Below, in pieces: positions 31,220 to 42,946 of a DNA stretch of 64,000 nt. Source of the DNA: Chlorops oryzae (taxonomy: Eukaryota; Arthropoda; Insecta; Diptera; Chloropidae); the NCBI GenBank assembly GCA_020466095.1, contig CM035807.1, positions 44,242,286-44,306,285 of the forward strand. The letters run 5' to 3'. A model generated the notes under the pieces. The model made no database searches and was not told where the DNA came from. It saw only the letters and a list, made by a program, of their open reading frames with translations. Numbering within the stretch: the stretch's first letter is position 1; each line of letters begins with the position of its first letter. The translations under genes were made by a program, and so were the position numbers.

Positions 31220-32226
31220 GTATAAGTGCAAAGAATGCCATAGTATAATAATATTTTTACTTCTTTTTCAATTCAAAAATCGCTATTTTCATTTTAAAAC
31301 TGATCCAAATTTGCTTGTAAACTATTTATTTGACTAATTGTTATAGTTTTTAAAAGAAACTATTGAAAATTCACATTAATATTGCTTTCCGGAATTGATC
31401 CGCGAAAATAAGCCTTCTGGCCCCACTGTGCATCGTTTAAAACTCTTGTGGCAAAAACCTTATCGAACAGTGTAGTTAACAATCAACATTATCATTCCGA
31501 AGTCCTTGATCAACACGAAGTTATTTTATGGGCAGTTCCATTTTTCCCGCTGGGCAGCACTTCAATCTCAGCTGCTCAGGCTTTTGTCCCGCAATGCTTG
31601 ATTGGAAAAAAAGAATTAGAACTTCTTTTTGGTTCCAGCATTCGATCGAACACGCGTTTTTTTCCTATTCATATCCGCGAGTGTTTAATTTCCTAACGCG
31701 CAAGGTAAAGGCCTTTTGGTTTTTTTTTTTGTTATCTCGAACCGCGAATTTTGCTTTTAATTCTTTTGCCGGCCCATAACCAGCCATTTCCAGCAACATC
31801 CCAAAGGATGGCCAACTCGAATGTCAGCAGCAGCAGCGACGTCAACAGCATCGTCAGTCCAAGGTACGTAGATGATTCTTTTGTTGGTTGTCTAGGAGCG
31901 ATTTCCCTTTGCGCCATTGTTTGGTCGTAGGACCAACCAGATCTTTGTGGCACAAACACTTATCATTTGCATATTGAATTTTACCCTATACGTTGGTGTT
32001 TGTGATTGTTATATAAAAATTACTTTTGTAACTCGAATTATTTGTTTTGGTAAATCTCTAAATATCACGTTTCGAACCGGACCACAGGGCGAGCCAAATG
32101 CATTATGTTAAGTCGCCACCAAAGTTGTAATTTGGCTGTTTTTTTTTTTCACTTGAATTCAAGGTTTCGTTAATTTCACATGAACGCTTTAAAGACACGG
32201 CCAGAACACCTCAAGTCGTCCCCGTA
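31220..32226. other. No recognised gene; one candidate exon noted in findings
   Basis: No transposon homology seen. A short coding-like segment with a strong splice donor lies at 31808-31863 (ATG, Ser-rich codons, then GTACGTAG). Confidence 0.35.
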
Positions 32227-33471
32227 ACAGGTTGGCTGATAAGTCCCCGGTCTAACAAAGAAAAACACATTTTTTTGTCGAAATTCGTTTTTATTATTCA
32301 ACATAGTTCCCTTCAAGAGCGATACAACGATTATAACGACCTTCCAATTTTTTGATACCATTTTGGTAGTACTCCTTCGGTTTTGCCTCAAAATAGGCCT
32401 CAGTTTCGGCGATCACCTCTTCATTGCAGCCAAATTTTTTCCCTGCGAGCATCCTTTTGAGGTCTGAGAACAAGAAAAAGTCGCTGGGGCCAGATCTGGA
32501 GAATACGGTGGGTGGGGCAAGCAATTTGGTGCGTTGTCTTGGTGGAACAACACTTTTTTCTTCTTCATATGGGGCCGTTTTGCCGCGATTTCGACCTTCA
32601 AACGCTCCAATAACGACATATAATAGTCACTGTTGATGGTTTTTCCCTTCTCAAGATAATCGATAAAAGTTATTCCATGCCCATCCCAAAAAACAGAGGC
32701 CATTACTTTTCCAGCGGACTTTTGAGTCTTTCCACGCTTCGGAGACGGTTCACCGATCGCTGTCCACTCAGCCGACTGTCGATTGGACTCAGGAGTGTAG
32801 TGTTAGAGCCATGTTTTATCCATTGTCACATATCGACGCAAAAACTCGGGTGTATTGCGAGTTAACAGCTGCAAACACCGCTCAGAATCATCAACACGTT
32901 GTTGTTTTTGGTCAAATGTGAGCTCGCGCGGCACCCATTTTGCACAGAGCTTTTTCATATCCAAATATTGATGAATGATATGACCAACACGTTCCTTTGA
33001 TATCTTTAAGGCCTCTGCTATCTCGATCAACTTCATTTTACGGTCATTCAAAATCATTTTTTGAATTTTTTTGATGTTTTCGTCGGTAACCACCTCTTTC
33101 GGGCGTCCGCTGCGTTCACCGTCCTCCGTGCTCATTTCACCACGCTTGAATTTTGCATACCAATCAATTATTGTTGATTTTCCTGGGGCAGAGTCCGGAA
33201 ACTCATTATCAAGCCAAGTTTTTGCTTCCACTGTATTTTTTCCCTTCAGAAAACAGTATTTTATCAAAACACGAAATTCCTTTTTTTTCCATTTTTTTCA
33301 CAATAACAAAAGTTGCTTCACAAAAGACGCTCTATCTCACAAACTAATTGACTTACAGACATCAAATTTTGACACGAATCATTTGAAGGTTGCCACTATA
33401 TAAAAATAATATGCATTTAATACTAGCGACGCCATCTATGTGTCAGACCGGGGACTTATCAGCCAACCTGT
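32227..33471 (-). mobile_element. Mariner element (irritans-type), complete ends, dead transposase
   Basis: Terminal inverted repeats ACAGGTTGGCTGATAAGTCC... at 32227 and its inverse ending at 33471, matching for about 30 bp, flanked by the mariner target TA (32225-32226 and 33472-33473). At 1245 bp it is only slightly shorter than a full mariner. Ends and transposase are very close to the irritans subfamily that includes Himar1, as I remember it. Confidence 0.93.
32294..33292 (-). pseudogene. Mariner transposase, inactivated
   Basis: ATG at 33290-33292. The N-terminal helix-turn-helix part is well preserved (33267-32803), with Trp-Tyr-Ala-Lys-Phe and Ser-Gly-Arg-Pro-Lys-Glu. Visible lesions: an extra A after codon 3 shifts the frame; the residue after the first catalytic Asp is Lys where Glu is expected (Met-Asp-Lys-Thr-Trp); a TAA replaces the following His codon; a stretch after His-Gln-Asp-Asn-Ala-Pro is deleted; and a frameshift follows Ser-Pro-Asp-Leu-Ala-Pro. 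The C-terminus (32524-32294) is intact. In an active element it cuts and pastes DNA at TA. Confidence 0.92.
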
Positions 33472-33473
33472 TA

Positions 33474-34179
33474 TGTAGAATAAAAAAAAATTGCACTAAG
33501 TTCAAATTTACTTAACAGGGACAAAACAAAATATATTGAAACGGTTGTTACATCCGGTCAAAGTTGTTTTAAAGCAACATTATTTTTCTTAAGTATTTAA
33601 ATGAAAAGAAACTTTTATTTGTTTAAATTTCACTTTAATCTTTTGGCTTTGAATTTCAGTTATATTTTTCTTAAAAAAAAAAACGATTTGTTTGTGTTTA
33701 CGACACGTTAAAAAACTGACTTTCTGCCAAAAGTTCAACGGTTATACGCTGCACTGAAAGCGAAAACGTAAACCTTGGTTACTCCCAAATTTCAAGTCAA
33801 AAGCTCAATGCGTTGGTTGCTGATAATTTTTTTAATTTAACATTGTTTTAAAGCAACGCCGTTGTTTAATGGGTAATTTCAATTCCTTATATTAAAATGT
33901 ACAAATGATAACAATAAAGAATTAAGGAGTTAATAAAATTCAATACTATAGTACAAAAAGTTGAAACTATGCTTCTTTATCATTTGATTAGAAATATTTC
34001 AAGAGAAGAAAAACTCCTCGAATTCGCGAATGCCAAAATTTTATACCGTTGCAGCACTAAAATGTATTTAAAGAATTGAGTAGCCCCATAACTTTTATTT
34101 AAATTTTACTTGCCACTCAGACATTTTGTCATTGCTCTCATTTTTATATAAGTTATTTCATTCATTTTAAACTGAAAAT
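33474..34179. other. No recognised gene
   Basis: AT-rich, without repeats or motifs that I can identify. Confidence 0.4.
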
Positions 34180-35850
34180 CCAATTGTGCGTGAGTTGCGG
34201 AACGTTTCGCACTCCGGAAGCAGCGTGAAAAGGCCCACTTCCAATTCAGCGTGGGCGTGAGCATTTCATTGCTGCGGATGTGGATCTGCACTTGACTCAG
34301 TACATCTTTAGGTACTCCTGCATTCGTCTTGTTTTCTATGAGCGGAATGTAATTGTCCCTTTACTTAACAAATAAATTATAGAAATCATATAGACATCGA
34401 CGCAAAAAAAAAAATACAACATTTAATGCGTATTAATTTATTAAAGGTGAGATGACACTACGTGTGCAATTCACATATAATTGCTCAAAAAAATGTGTGA
34501 CACATCTGAAACAAATAAAATTTGAAGCACATTTATTTGCTCAGGGTATTACACTACGTGTGCAATGCACACATAATTGCTCAAAAAATGTGTGACACAT
34601 CTGAAAAATAATTGCACACATAACATTTTCTCGCACAAAATATGGACAAATCACACATGTTGATTGCGCAATGTTACTAGGTTTCGTTTTTAAAAGATTG
34701 CAATGAAAATAATGTCCAACTTTAGAGATTTCAGAGACAGTTAAGATAATCGAAATCTTTAAAACTAAAAGTAATAACAGTATTTAAGCATTTGCCTAAA
34801 CTGTGTTCTAACCTCACACAAAAAAACAAATGTTCAGCAGATTGTACTGTATGAGGAAACAGTTTCAGGTGTACATATTTTTACAAAATGTTTGTGCAGT
34901 TGAAATTTGGGTTGATTACATTACGCGTGCAACGCACACATTTTATTTGTAAAATATTGTAAGATTTATTTTGAGTAAACAAATTATTCGTCGATTTCAT
35001 TACGTGTGCAATGTTTATGACGTCAGTGAGCAAATATTCGTGCATTGCACACGTAGTGTCATCTCACCTTAAGCAGGAAAAGTATGCTCCGTAGTACCAA
35101 GTACCTTAAATAAGCACTCAGTAGTTTCTACAACACTGCTATATTCCTTTTTTCAACTGTTAAACGCAGCTGTCGAATTTCACGCGTGAAATATTAAATT
35201 TTTCGAAAATTTAACGCTGCGTGAACGCACGCAGTTGTATGCAACATATGTTTGCATGTGTTGAGTATTTGCGTGAATTTACGTTCCGCAGCTCACGCAT
35301 AATTAGAATTCCAGCTTTAAGCGTAAGTTCCAATAGCGCGTGAACTACGAAACGTTTCACGCTGCGAAAGCTGCTTGAAAAAGCAACTTCCAATTGTGCG
35401 TATGAGTGAGCATGTCTGCTGCGGTTTTGGATCTGAATTTGACTCAGTACATTTGTAGGTACTCTTGTATTCGTCTTGTTTTCTATGAGCGGAATGTAAT
35501 TTTCCCTTTTACTTTACAAAAAATTATAAAAATTATAAATATAGACATCGATGCTTAAAAGAAAAGAATTTTTAATGCATATTACTTGATTAAGCATGCC
35601 CCCGTAGTACCAAGTATCTTAAAATAGTACTCGATAGTTTATACAACACTGTTATATTACTTTTTTCAACTGTTATACCAAGCTGTAATAATTTCACGCG
35701 GCGTGAAATATTAATTTTTTTTTCAGTATTTCACGCTGCGTGCGCACGCACACATTTGCCTGGAACCGGTTCAATATGTTTGGATGCGTTGAGTATTTGT
35801 ATGAATACACGATCCGCATCTCACGCGCTATTAGAATTCCCATTTTTCTC
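34180..35850. repeat. ~520-bp unit in tandem, two copies
   Basis: Copy 1 is 34180-35329 (including a 625-bp MITE) and copy 2 is 35330 to about 35850. Shared landmarks: CCAAT...GCGTGA at 34180/35330, GACTCAGTACAT at 34294/35441, CTTGTTTTCTATGAGCGGAA, and TTTCACGC / GCGTGAAA clusters near the ends. About 75-80 percent alike. Non-coding satellite-like sequence. Confidence 0.85.
34445..35069. mobile_element. 625-bp MITE, TAA target duplication, empty site visible in the tandem partner
   Basis: Ends AGGTGAGATGACACTACGTG at 34445 and the inverse ending at 35069, about 30 bp with one mismatch. TAA flanks at 34442-34444 and 35070-35072. The second tandem copy reads GATTAAGCATG at the same place (about 35590) with a single TAA, i.e. 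the uninterrupted site. Inside is an imperfect repeat of the first ~75 bp (34456 and 34552). TAA targets are typical of PIF/Harbinger. Confidence 0.9.
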
Positions 35851-36164
35851 TTTTCATTTCAATGCCATACCTGAATAATAACATCAACGTCATATGAATT
35901 ACCCTGTGAACGTTGAAATCCACGAAACGAACTTCCGTTAAACAACATAGACCGAGGGACACCGCTTTGTTTGGAAGAAGAGTATATAGTTGGCCAGAAT
36001 CCTTCTAGGAGGTTCATTCTTGTACTTTACGTGGGAACTTCAAAGTCGCAATAATGTTTCTGTTGCCAAATATTTGTGCTGCAAAGGAAATACAAACACA
36101 AAAATTTATTTTGAATTATATGGCTGGCACTGATCGCGTATCCTTATGCAAATATTGGTTGTAT
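35851..36164. other. No recognised gene
   Basis: Short intergenic stretch with no visible feature. Confidence 0.4.
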
Positions 36165-37403
36165 AAAGCGCATTTACACATTTGACATCAAAAAAATTGA
36201 CGTAAAAAATTAATATTATATTGATTCATCGTTTACAAACTACATGAATTTGACGTCAAAATACTCTCTCAAAAAAAAATAAAGCAATGTCGAAAAATCT
36301 GAGAGCTGAATAGCGAGTTTTTGATGCCAACCTTCAAAATAGTGATTATACGTTCGGTCAAAATTTGAGGAATTATTTTGAAATCAAAAAGTCTTTCAAA
36401 GTGGCTTTTGAAGAGTCAACACGTAAGAGCACATTATCTAGCGGCGAAATACTCAATTCACAATAGTGAAAATCAAATTTTTGTGAATTTCGAGAATGGC
36501 GGTCATGGTAAAATTTTAACTTTATTTATATTTTTGACTATAGTTACTATTCTTGAAATTTTGATAATTTGTCAAAATAAAATGAGCATGTCGATTCTTT
36601 TTTGAAGGAATCTAAATTTTCTATTTTTGAAAACTTTTTGTGTTTACACTATTGTTGTGAGTTACAACATATGAGTACTCACTGTACTGAGCAGCAGAAA
36701 GAATCAATCGTTTTCGCAAGAACAGCGAATAACAGACAGAAGCAAACAAAAGAAATGCAATATCGTCACCAAAGCAGAATTAGAACTGGAACGCAGAAGT
36801 AGGTCAGCGATAATGAGAACGACGACTACGTCAGCACCAGCTGATATACGAAGTCATAGAGAACAGCGAAATTGGGCAATAGGCGATTCCACAACAGCAG
36901 TTCATCATTGCGGAAGTGTTCCAGATTTGGCGAGAAAGTGCAGCCTAAGCACTTTCTCCTTATAAAAGGGAAGCATCAACGTCGACAAGGGGACTCTTGA
37001 TTTAGTATTCAAAGTCTCAACTCTGGTGCACGTACTCACCCAAAGGCCACGACAGCGGAGCGTAGACTTAAGTGTTAGATAGGGAATTAGGGAGCTAGAG
37101 TAGGATCGAAACATTGTAATTAAATTAAGAAGTAAATTAATAAAAGGACTTAAATGAATTCTCTGTGTCCTGGATTTTATTTATAAAGGATACTTAGGTC
37201 TATGTAGTAGTCTGGAGGAGCCAGGCTGGTACATTCCCCTAATAACCACAACACTATTGACACTTTTTCAACAAATTATTTTTAAGATAATTCACTTCAA
37301 TATCAAGAAGCGAGCTTGATGTCAAAAATTTTGACGTTTACACTTTTTGACGATTTTTGTGAGAAAGATTTTGACAAATTGTCAAATGTGTAAATGCGCC
37401 TTT
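36165..37403. mobile_element. Non-autonomous TIR element, ~635 bp, split by a solo LTR
   Basis: Ends AAAGCGCATTTACACATTTG (36165) and the inverse CAAATGTGTAAATGCGCCTTT (37383-37403), about 22 bp with one indel. TGACGTCAA-like motifs and inverse TTGACG repeats lie inside each end. The target duplication is ambiguous (TA or TAA). No coding sequence. The LTR at 36653-37253 is a later insertion. Confidence 0.75.
36653..37253 (+). repeat. 601-bp solo LTR
   Basis: Starts TGTTGTGAGTTAC and ends ATAACCACAACA; TGTTGTG and CACAACA are exact inverses. CTAT flanks it on both sides (36649-36652 and 37254-37257), a 4-bp duplication typical of Gypsy-type integrases. A TATA box CTTATAAAAGG lies near 36957 and an ATTAATAAAAGG signal near 37136. 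Confidence 0.85.
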
Positions 37404-38241
37404 AAAAGCATTTCTTAATATTAAAAAGTTTTCTTACAGTTAAATCTGATCTATAGTCTGAAATTCTTTTTAATGCCTATTCAATTTCAATTTTCAAGAA
37501 AAATCAAACCAGTTTTGCCAAAATATCCCATTTTTTTACGAATTTTTTTCGCACAGATTTTAGCAAAATATCATTGCCAGAAACTGACTTTGTTCTCTGA
37601 TATAACGCCTTAAAATTAAAACTTTTTTTAGTTTTTCTCGAACATGTTACTAAAGTGTTTAGTAATATACAAAGTGTATACAAAGGGTGATAGCCCAAAT
37701 ATTCTGTATTTTTTTAAAGTTTGAAATGGTTTGGTTAATAAAACCCTATACCAAAAAAATTGTAGGTATATTAATTACATAACGAAGAAAAATTGATTTT
37801 TTTTCCTGCTTCTGATTGAACTTTGCATACCAAATACTTTTATATACTGCTATTAAAAGAGCTTATTTATTTTTTATAAACATCATGCTAAAGTCTATCG
37901 AAACTGGCATGCGCAGAATCGCGTAATTTCTTTGGTAACTTTTATAGTACCAAGAAACCATTTTCGAACCATGCGAACCAAGAACTCATCGCAGTCTCCG
38001 AAGAGAAACTCTTAAAAAACATGAAGTTTTAAAAAGGTAGATTCTCAACTAATGTAGCTTTCGTATGCTAAACACGGTAGCGCAAAAGGAAGAAAAAAAA
38101 ATTGTAAGATAATATTAACAAGATAAAGGATATAAAGCTAAAAATTAACAATCTAAAATTTATATGGAGTATTAATATTCAAATTGATTGTTAAGATACA
38201 TTTTTATACATTTTTTGAACAAACTGACGTTGCTTATAAAC
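37404..38241. other. No recognised gene
   Basis: AT-rich, no motif. TTATAAAC at 38234-38241 is the left target duplication of the hAT element. Confidence 0.4.
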
Positions 38242-38618
38242 CAGGGCGTGCACCCGGAACCTAAACCGTAACCGATTTTTACCGGTTTATTTTCCTAACC
38301 GAAATAAGACCGAAACCGATATTTTGTTTTTTTGGAAACCGGATCCCGAAACGAAACCGAAACATGGAAATCGGTTCGAAACGGTTTATGAAATAATTTC
38401 CAACATATTCCCCAAAATTTCATTTATTTCATGGTCGCTCTTAAATGCGTCACATAAACATTCAGTCTGACTGATCAGTTACCCGTGTGCGTCTTTATGT
38501 ACTCTTGCCTATATATTTCCCTTCATGTGTCGGTGTGCCGCACACGTTCTTTTTTCACTAAAACAATTAACTGACTCATTCAGTCAATGTTTATGTGACT
38601 CTTAATCAATTACATACC

Positions 38619-38765
38619 ATGTTTACATGACCACTTGATACGTATTTCCTCGACACGTTTAAGACTATCTGTTTTTTTGCCACCAGTAAAAATCGTGTGG
38701 GCAAACAGAGACAGATAGACTTAAGTGTGTCGAGTGAACACGTATTAAGCGGGTCGTGTAAGCAT
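38619..38765. mobile_element. ~147-bp MITE with ~46-bp inverted arms
   Basis: The left arm from 38619 (ATGTTTACATGACCACTTGA) and the right arm ending at 38765 are inverse over about 46 bp with about 10 differences. Nearly the whole element is arms. Target duplication not clear. Confidence 0.6.
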
Positions 38766-39114
38766 TGTAAATGCCGATTATAAAAAAATAGCCACATCTT
38801 ACACCATGTTCTAACTTCAGCCAAAGATGAACCTTTTGGAAGCTTTTAGATTTTCGGCACAAACATACACAGCAAATCACGTTTCTGGTAAATTTTCCAA
38901 ATTTTCTCGATATTTTTCCAGGAATGTCTCTTGGTAAAGCTAAATGGGCATCGGGAACATTATTCGAAATCATTTCGTGTACATGTAGCAACTGTCCCTC
39001 TCTTGCACCTTGGAAATCGCATATGTGTGAGTGAACATCAAAATACTTGCATTTGTGTTGGTAACATTTCAAAGCAGGGTAATAAATAAGATTTGTACGC
39101 ATTTACACGTTAAT

Positions 39115-40736
39115 AGTACGTTTCCATATGGTGTTAAATTCTGAAGTGCTAAGCTTTAACACTTCGATTTAACACTACCATTTCCACTTGCACATTCTAC
39201 GAAGGTGTTAAAGCTTGACAGCTGTTCGTGTATTTTCAATTGCAAGCAGTGTTGCCATGACAAGAGGCCAAAAATTCTTCATTGTGTTCCAGAAAATCTT
39301 CAAAATGAAGTTTTAAGACTTTGAAAAATCTTCTTGACTTCAAACCTAACTAAAAAAATTTTCACTTAAAATTTCAAATAAAATAAAAGCAAAAGTGTTT
39401 TTTTCTTGATTTTATTGACAAAAATAAAAATATACCTTCTTTGCCTTAACAAATAAGTATCACAAAATATTATGAATACAACCTTCATGGTATCACAACA
39501 AAGACGTCAACAACAACTTTTTTATAACAAGAAAACAGTTTTTCAACAAACAAAAAATATATATATAAAAAATGCCATTTTTAAGATTCCAATTCATCTC
39601 CGGAATTTTTGAAAAATTTACACTTAGAAAAAAAAATAAAAATAATTGATATGAATTAATTTAATAAAATTATACTGAAAAACTAATTACATTCATTTTG
39701 AAGGTTTTTGCACTGCAATATTTTTCAAAAATAAAAATCTTCTTTTGAAAATCTTCGGTTTGAAGATAAATCTTCACTTATGGCAACGCTGATTGCAACG
39801 CTGGCAGCCCAGCTTTACAAGCGCTAAAATCAGTACATTTTTATTTCTGGAGACCTTTTTCATTTTCAAACGGAAATTCCACCTTGATGGCTCTTCCGCT
39901 CTTTCTTATTCAAATCTGAAAAATTAGTTTCTAAATATTTCAAAAATATTAAAAACAAAGTTTCTTTTACCTTCCATTGTCGCTTTTTGTTTTGATTTCA
40001 TTTTGACTGTTAGATATGCACGAATTTCGATACGATAAATCGATATTTTCTTATCGAATGAGGTGTTACCGAGGTGTTATTTGCGGTCCATAAACAGTGA
40101 ATCTGAATCACCGACCAGCTTGTATGTGTTAGTGAAACTAAAGTACTGTGCAGCACACTGACACGAATTTTCGTGAATCGCCGATTATTCCGTGATGATG
40201 AAAATTTTAGAAATCATGACATGAATCGTGTATCTGCGACGTGTGTATGTGTGCAAAACTCATTATTTTGAAAGTGTCGAGCAGTTAACATGTCCGCGGA
40301 TGCAAGCATTCAAGCTTGAAAATATATAAAAATGTAATATAAATTCTCTTTTAAGGGTTTCGTACTTTGGGTTGAATGCTTTTGAGCATTCTTAAATGTT
40401 TCATATTATTTTCAAAATTTTTTTTCAAAAAATTGGCCTATTGATGGCTGAAACTGGAAATTCTGCCGAAAGAGACAAGCGCACCTTAATCCACGAAAGC
40501 AACAGAAAAATGAATGAATACAGGAATTTGAATCGAATGTGTGGCAGAGCACGGATCAAACACGTACAGTGCTGATCGGTGATTCAGAATCACTGTCTAT
40601 GGACCGCAATTGAGAATAACACTTGGCTTTCGTGTTAAGAATTTGTATGGAAAAACACGTACAGCACATGGTGTTAAAGGCCGCTTAACACAAAAGCCTC
40701 CTTTAACACGTAAATAACACCATATGGAAATGCATT
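39115..40736. mobile_element. TIR element with TTTCCATATGGTGTTA ends
   Basis: TTTCCATATGGTGTTA at 39121-39136 is the exact inverse of 40715-40730. GTGTTAAA motifs repeat inside both ends, and a second TTTCCACTTG lies about 60 bp inside the left end. No coding sequence. Lies within the hAT element and contains the insert at 40081-40610. Confidence 0.75.
40081..40610. mobile_element. 530-bp MITE with 40-bp terminal inverted repeats
   Basis: The left end TTGCGGTCCATAAACAGTGA (40081) and the inverse right end ending at 40610 match over about 40 bp with three or four differences, including TCTGAATCACCGA. No coding sequence. It sits inside the 39115-40736 element, making three levels of nesting with the hAT. 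Confidence 0.75.
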
Positions 40737-41344
40737 ATAAGGCATATCGATAATGAAACACATTTTTTGTAGGCCAGGCGCGAGGGGATGTGTCATACAA
40801 GTGCTTTTCTCCCTCCCCGTGCGTCCCTTGCAGGCGACAATTGTTTTCACTGTATGCCGGGTCAGATTTGTGAAACATGTTTCGAAATTATCCCTTTTGA
40901 ATACATGGGAAAGAAAGAGAAGCATTGATTGAAGTATGAAGAAGATTGTTTCGGAACAGTTAACAAACGCCGTCTGTTTTCTTCTTACGTCATTCTCTAC
41001 TTACTTAATTTTCTCAAAAAATTTGTTCGTGAGTCTGACTCTAGAATATTGAAATGTCTTAACGTATAAATTCGTATTGACAACGCCTTTAGTTTTGTGA
41101 TGTGAATATCAATGGTCTATATAGCGAACCCGACACGGTACGGAATTGCTTACTGAATCCTGAAAGGTTAAGGTGCGTTTGAATGAATTTTATTCGCGAT
41201 TCTTAAAGTCTTTGAAAAACCGTAACCGGAACGAAACGATACCGAAATAATTTTTTTCTGAACAAAACCGTAATTGAAATCATAATCATTTCATAACCAA
41301 AAGCATAACCCGAACGTTATTTGTTTTCACGCCCTGTTATAAAC

Positions 41345-42946
41345 TGCAGGTTTGAGGGCAGAGATTTCCAAAGGCGAATCTCAAAAATGAAAAATTGACG
41401 ATCAGAGGTTAGTGAGAAATGGCTAATAGATGTTTTTGAAGGTTTGTTTATATGGGTCCAACCTTCCCTCCCCTTTTAAAGGGACGGAGTAGGTGCGGCA
41501 GCCTCTCAAACACGTAAAAAAATGATATAAAAAAACTGATACCGCCAAGGGTCAAACTTTGTTAAAATGTTAATTATGTTATAAACAAACGAAAAAACCT
41601 ATCCAGCTGAATGTGAAGTGGGGGGTTATGCTCCAGCTGGCCACGTGAAGCTGTAAAACATATGTATTAAGTGAACTCTTTTCGCCAAAGCTGAAATTTT
41701 TCAAACTAATAGCTGTAAACTGTAGCCCTTTGTTGATTGGGGTAATTTAAAACTAATATACTTGGGCCTCCGGCAACGGATTCATGTTAAAAAAAATAAA
41801 AATAAATTTTTTGGTTGGAGAAGTCCCCAATCGGCAATCGTTTGGTGAGGGCGCAATGACCTTGAAGTCCTGTAACCATGGAAAAAATACATAAAAACCT
41901 TTATAACTGTCCTAGAGTCCTCGTAGAGAGGTTTTATTCCCCAAAAATATCTCAAAAACGTGGTTTTAGGTCGATAAAAGCTAAAAATAAACTCCAAAAA
42001 AGCTGAAATTCTGGGAAAAATTTTCTCTTGTGGTACTCTCCCTTACCACCAAATTTCATCAAAATCGGAGACATGTCATTTCAAAAAGATCCTGTTTTTA
42101 CATGAAATGCCACAAATATTTAGTAAAAATCTGCAAAAGGTTGTTCATACTTACCAACTTATTTACTATCTTTATTTTTATTCTTCCCTTCTAGTTCTTC
42201 TGGTCGGTCCAACTTCTTTACAGCCATCGCCGGTTTTATTTCCACCGAGTGTCATCTTGTGCCTAAGCTTGTCTTTAAATAAAAAAATATACAAATGACT
42301 TTGCTCGAGTCCCTACTGTATTGCTATACTATTTCCTTTTCGTACTTTCGGAACTTTTTGGTTTGGTTTCAAATGCGTTTCTTTATTGAGCTTATGAACT
42401 CACGAATTTAATTGTTCAGTTCTTTAGATTTTATTTTCTGCTTATTAACGCTTTTAGTTTCAAAGATTTAAGTTAAATCGAAACGAATACCAGGGCTTGT
42501 TCTAAGTATTAGTGACTGTAACCCTCTAAAATAGTATACAAAATTTCTGGTTCTTATACATCGCGGTAAGCGATGGTCAAAAGAAATTCCTAGTCGTAAT
42601 TAGGTTAAAAACAGTTAGACCTCAACTTATGAGCTAAAAATCTTTGTTTTACTGCTGATATTTTACATCAAAGAACTCTTAGCCACATTAAAATTGCATG
42701 CGAATATTTTGTATAAAGGATTTGTTTTTAAAGTGGAAATTTCACCATCGCTTATATTTGATTTTATGCTGCGGTTCACGCCATCTCAATTTAAAATTTT
42801 TTGCATGAGAAAAACTGTTTAAAAAAACAATAAAATCTAGTTTTTTAGTTAAACTTTTTGCCTAATGACTTTTAACTCTTTCTTGATTTCCCTGCCTGGG
42901 TACATGTGGTTGCCTTTAAAATTTTCATTTGAATTTTCTTCTTTAA
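41345..42946. other. No recognised gene
   Basis: AT-rich. Short open frames lack motifs. TACCACCAAATTTCATCAAA near 42045 resembles dispersed repeat sequence, but I cannot delimit it. Confidence 0.4.

Larger units (their letters stand above)
38242..41336. mobile_element. Non-autonomous hAT element with nested MITEs
   Basis: Terminal CAGGGCGTG at 38242 and inverse CACGCCCTG ending at 41336, flanked by the perfect 8-bp duplication TTATAAAC (38234-38241 and 41337-41344), which is diagnostic for hAT. Subterminal AACCGAAACC-type motifs recur at both ends (38260-38390 and 41217-41290). No transposase remains. The 3.1-kb length is inflated by inserts at 38619-38765, 39115-40736 and 40081-40610. Confidence 0.88.

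Noticed and set aside
31041..31337. Open frames on both strands across the GAT repeat as acidic or His-rich proteins
   Set aside because: They follow from the triplet repeat and have no conserved sequence outside it.
38665..39102. A 145-codon minus-strand ORF as hAT transposase
   Set aside because: No hAT motif is present and the frame crosses the MITE at 38619-38765.
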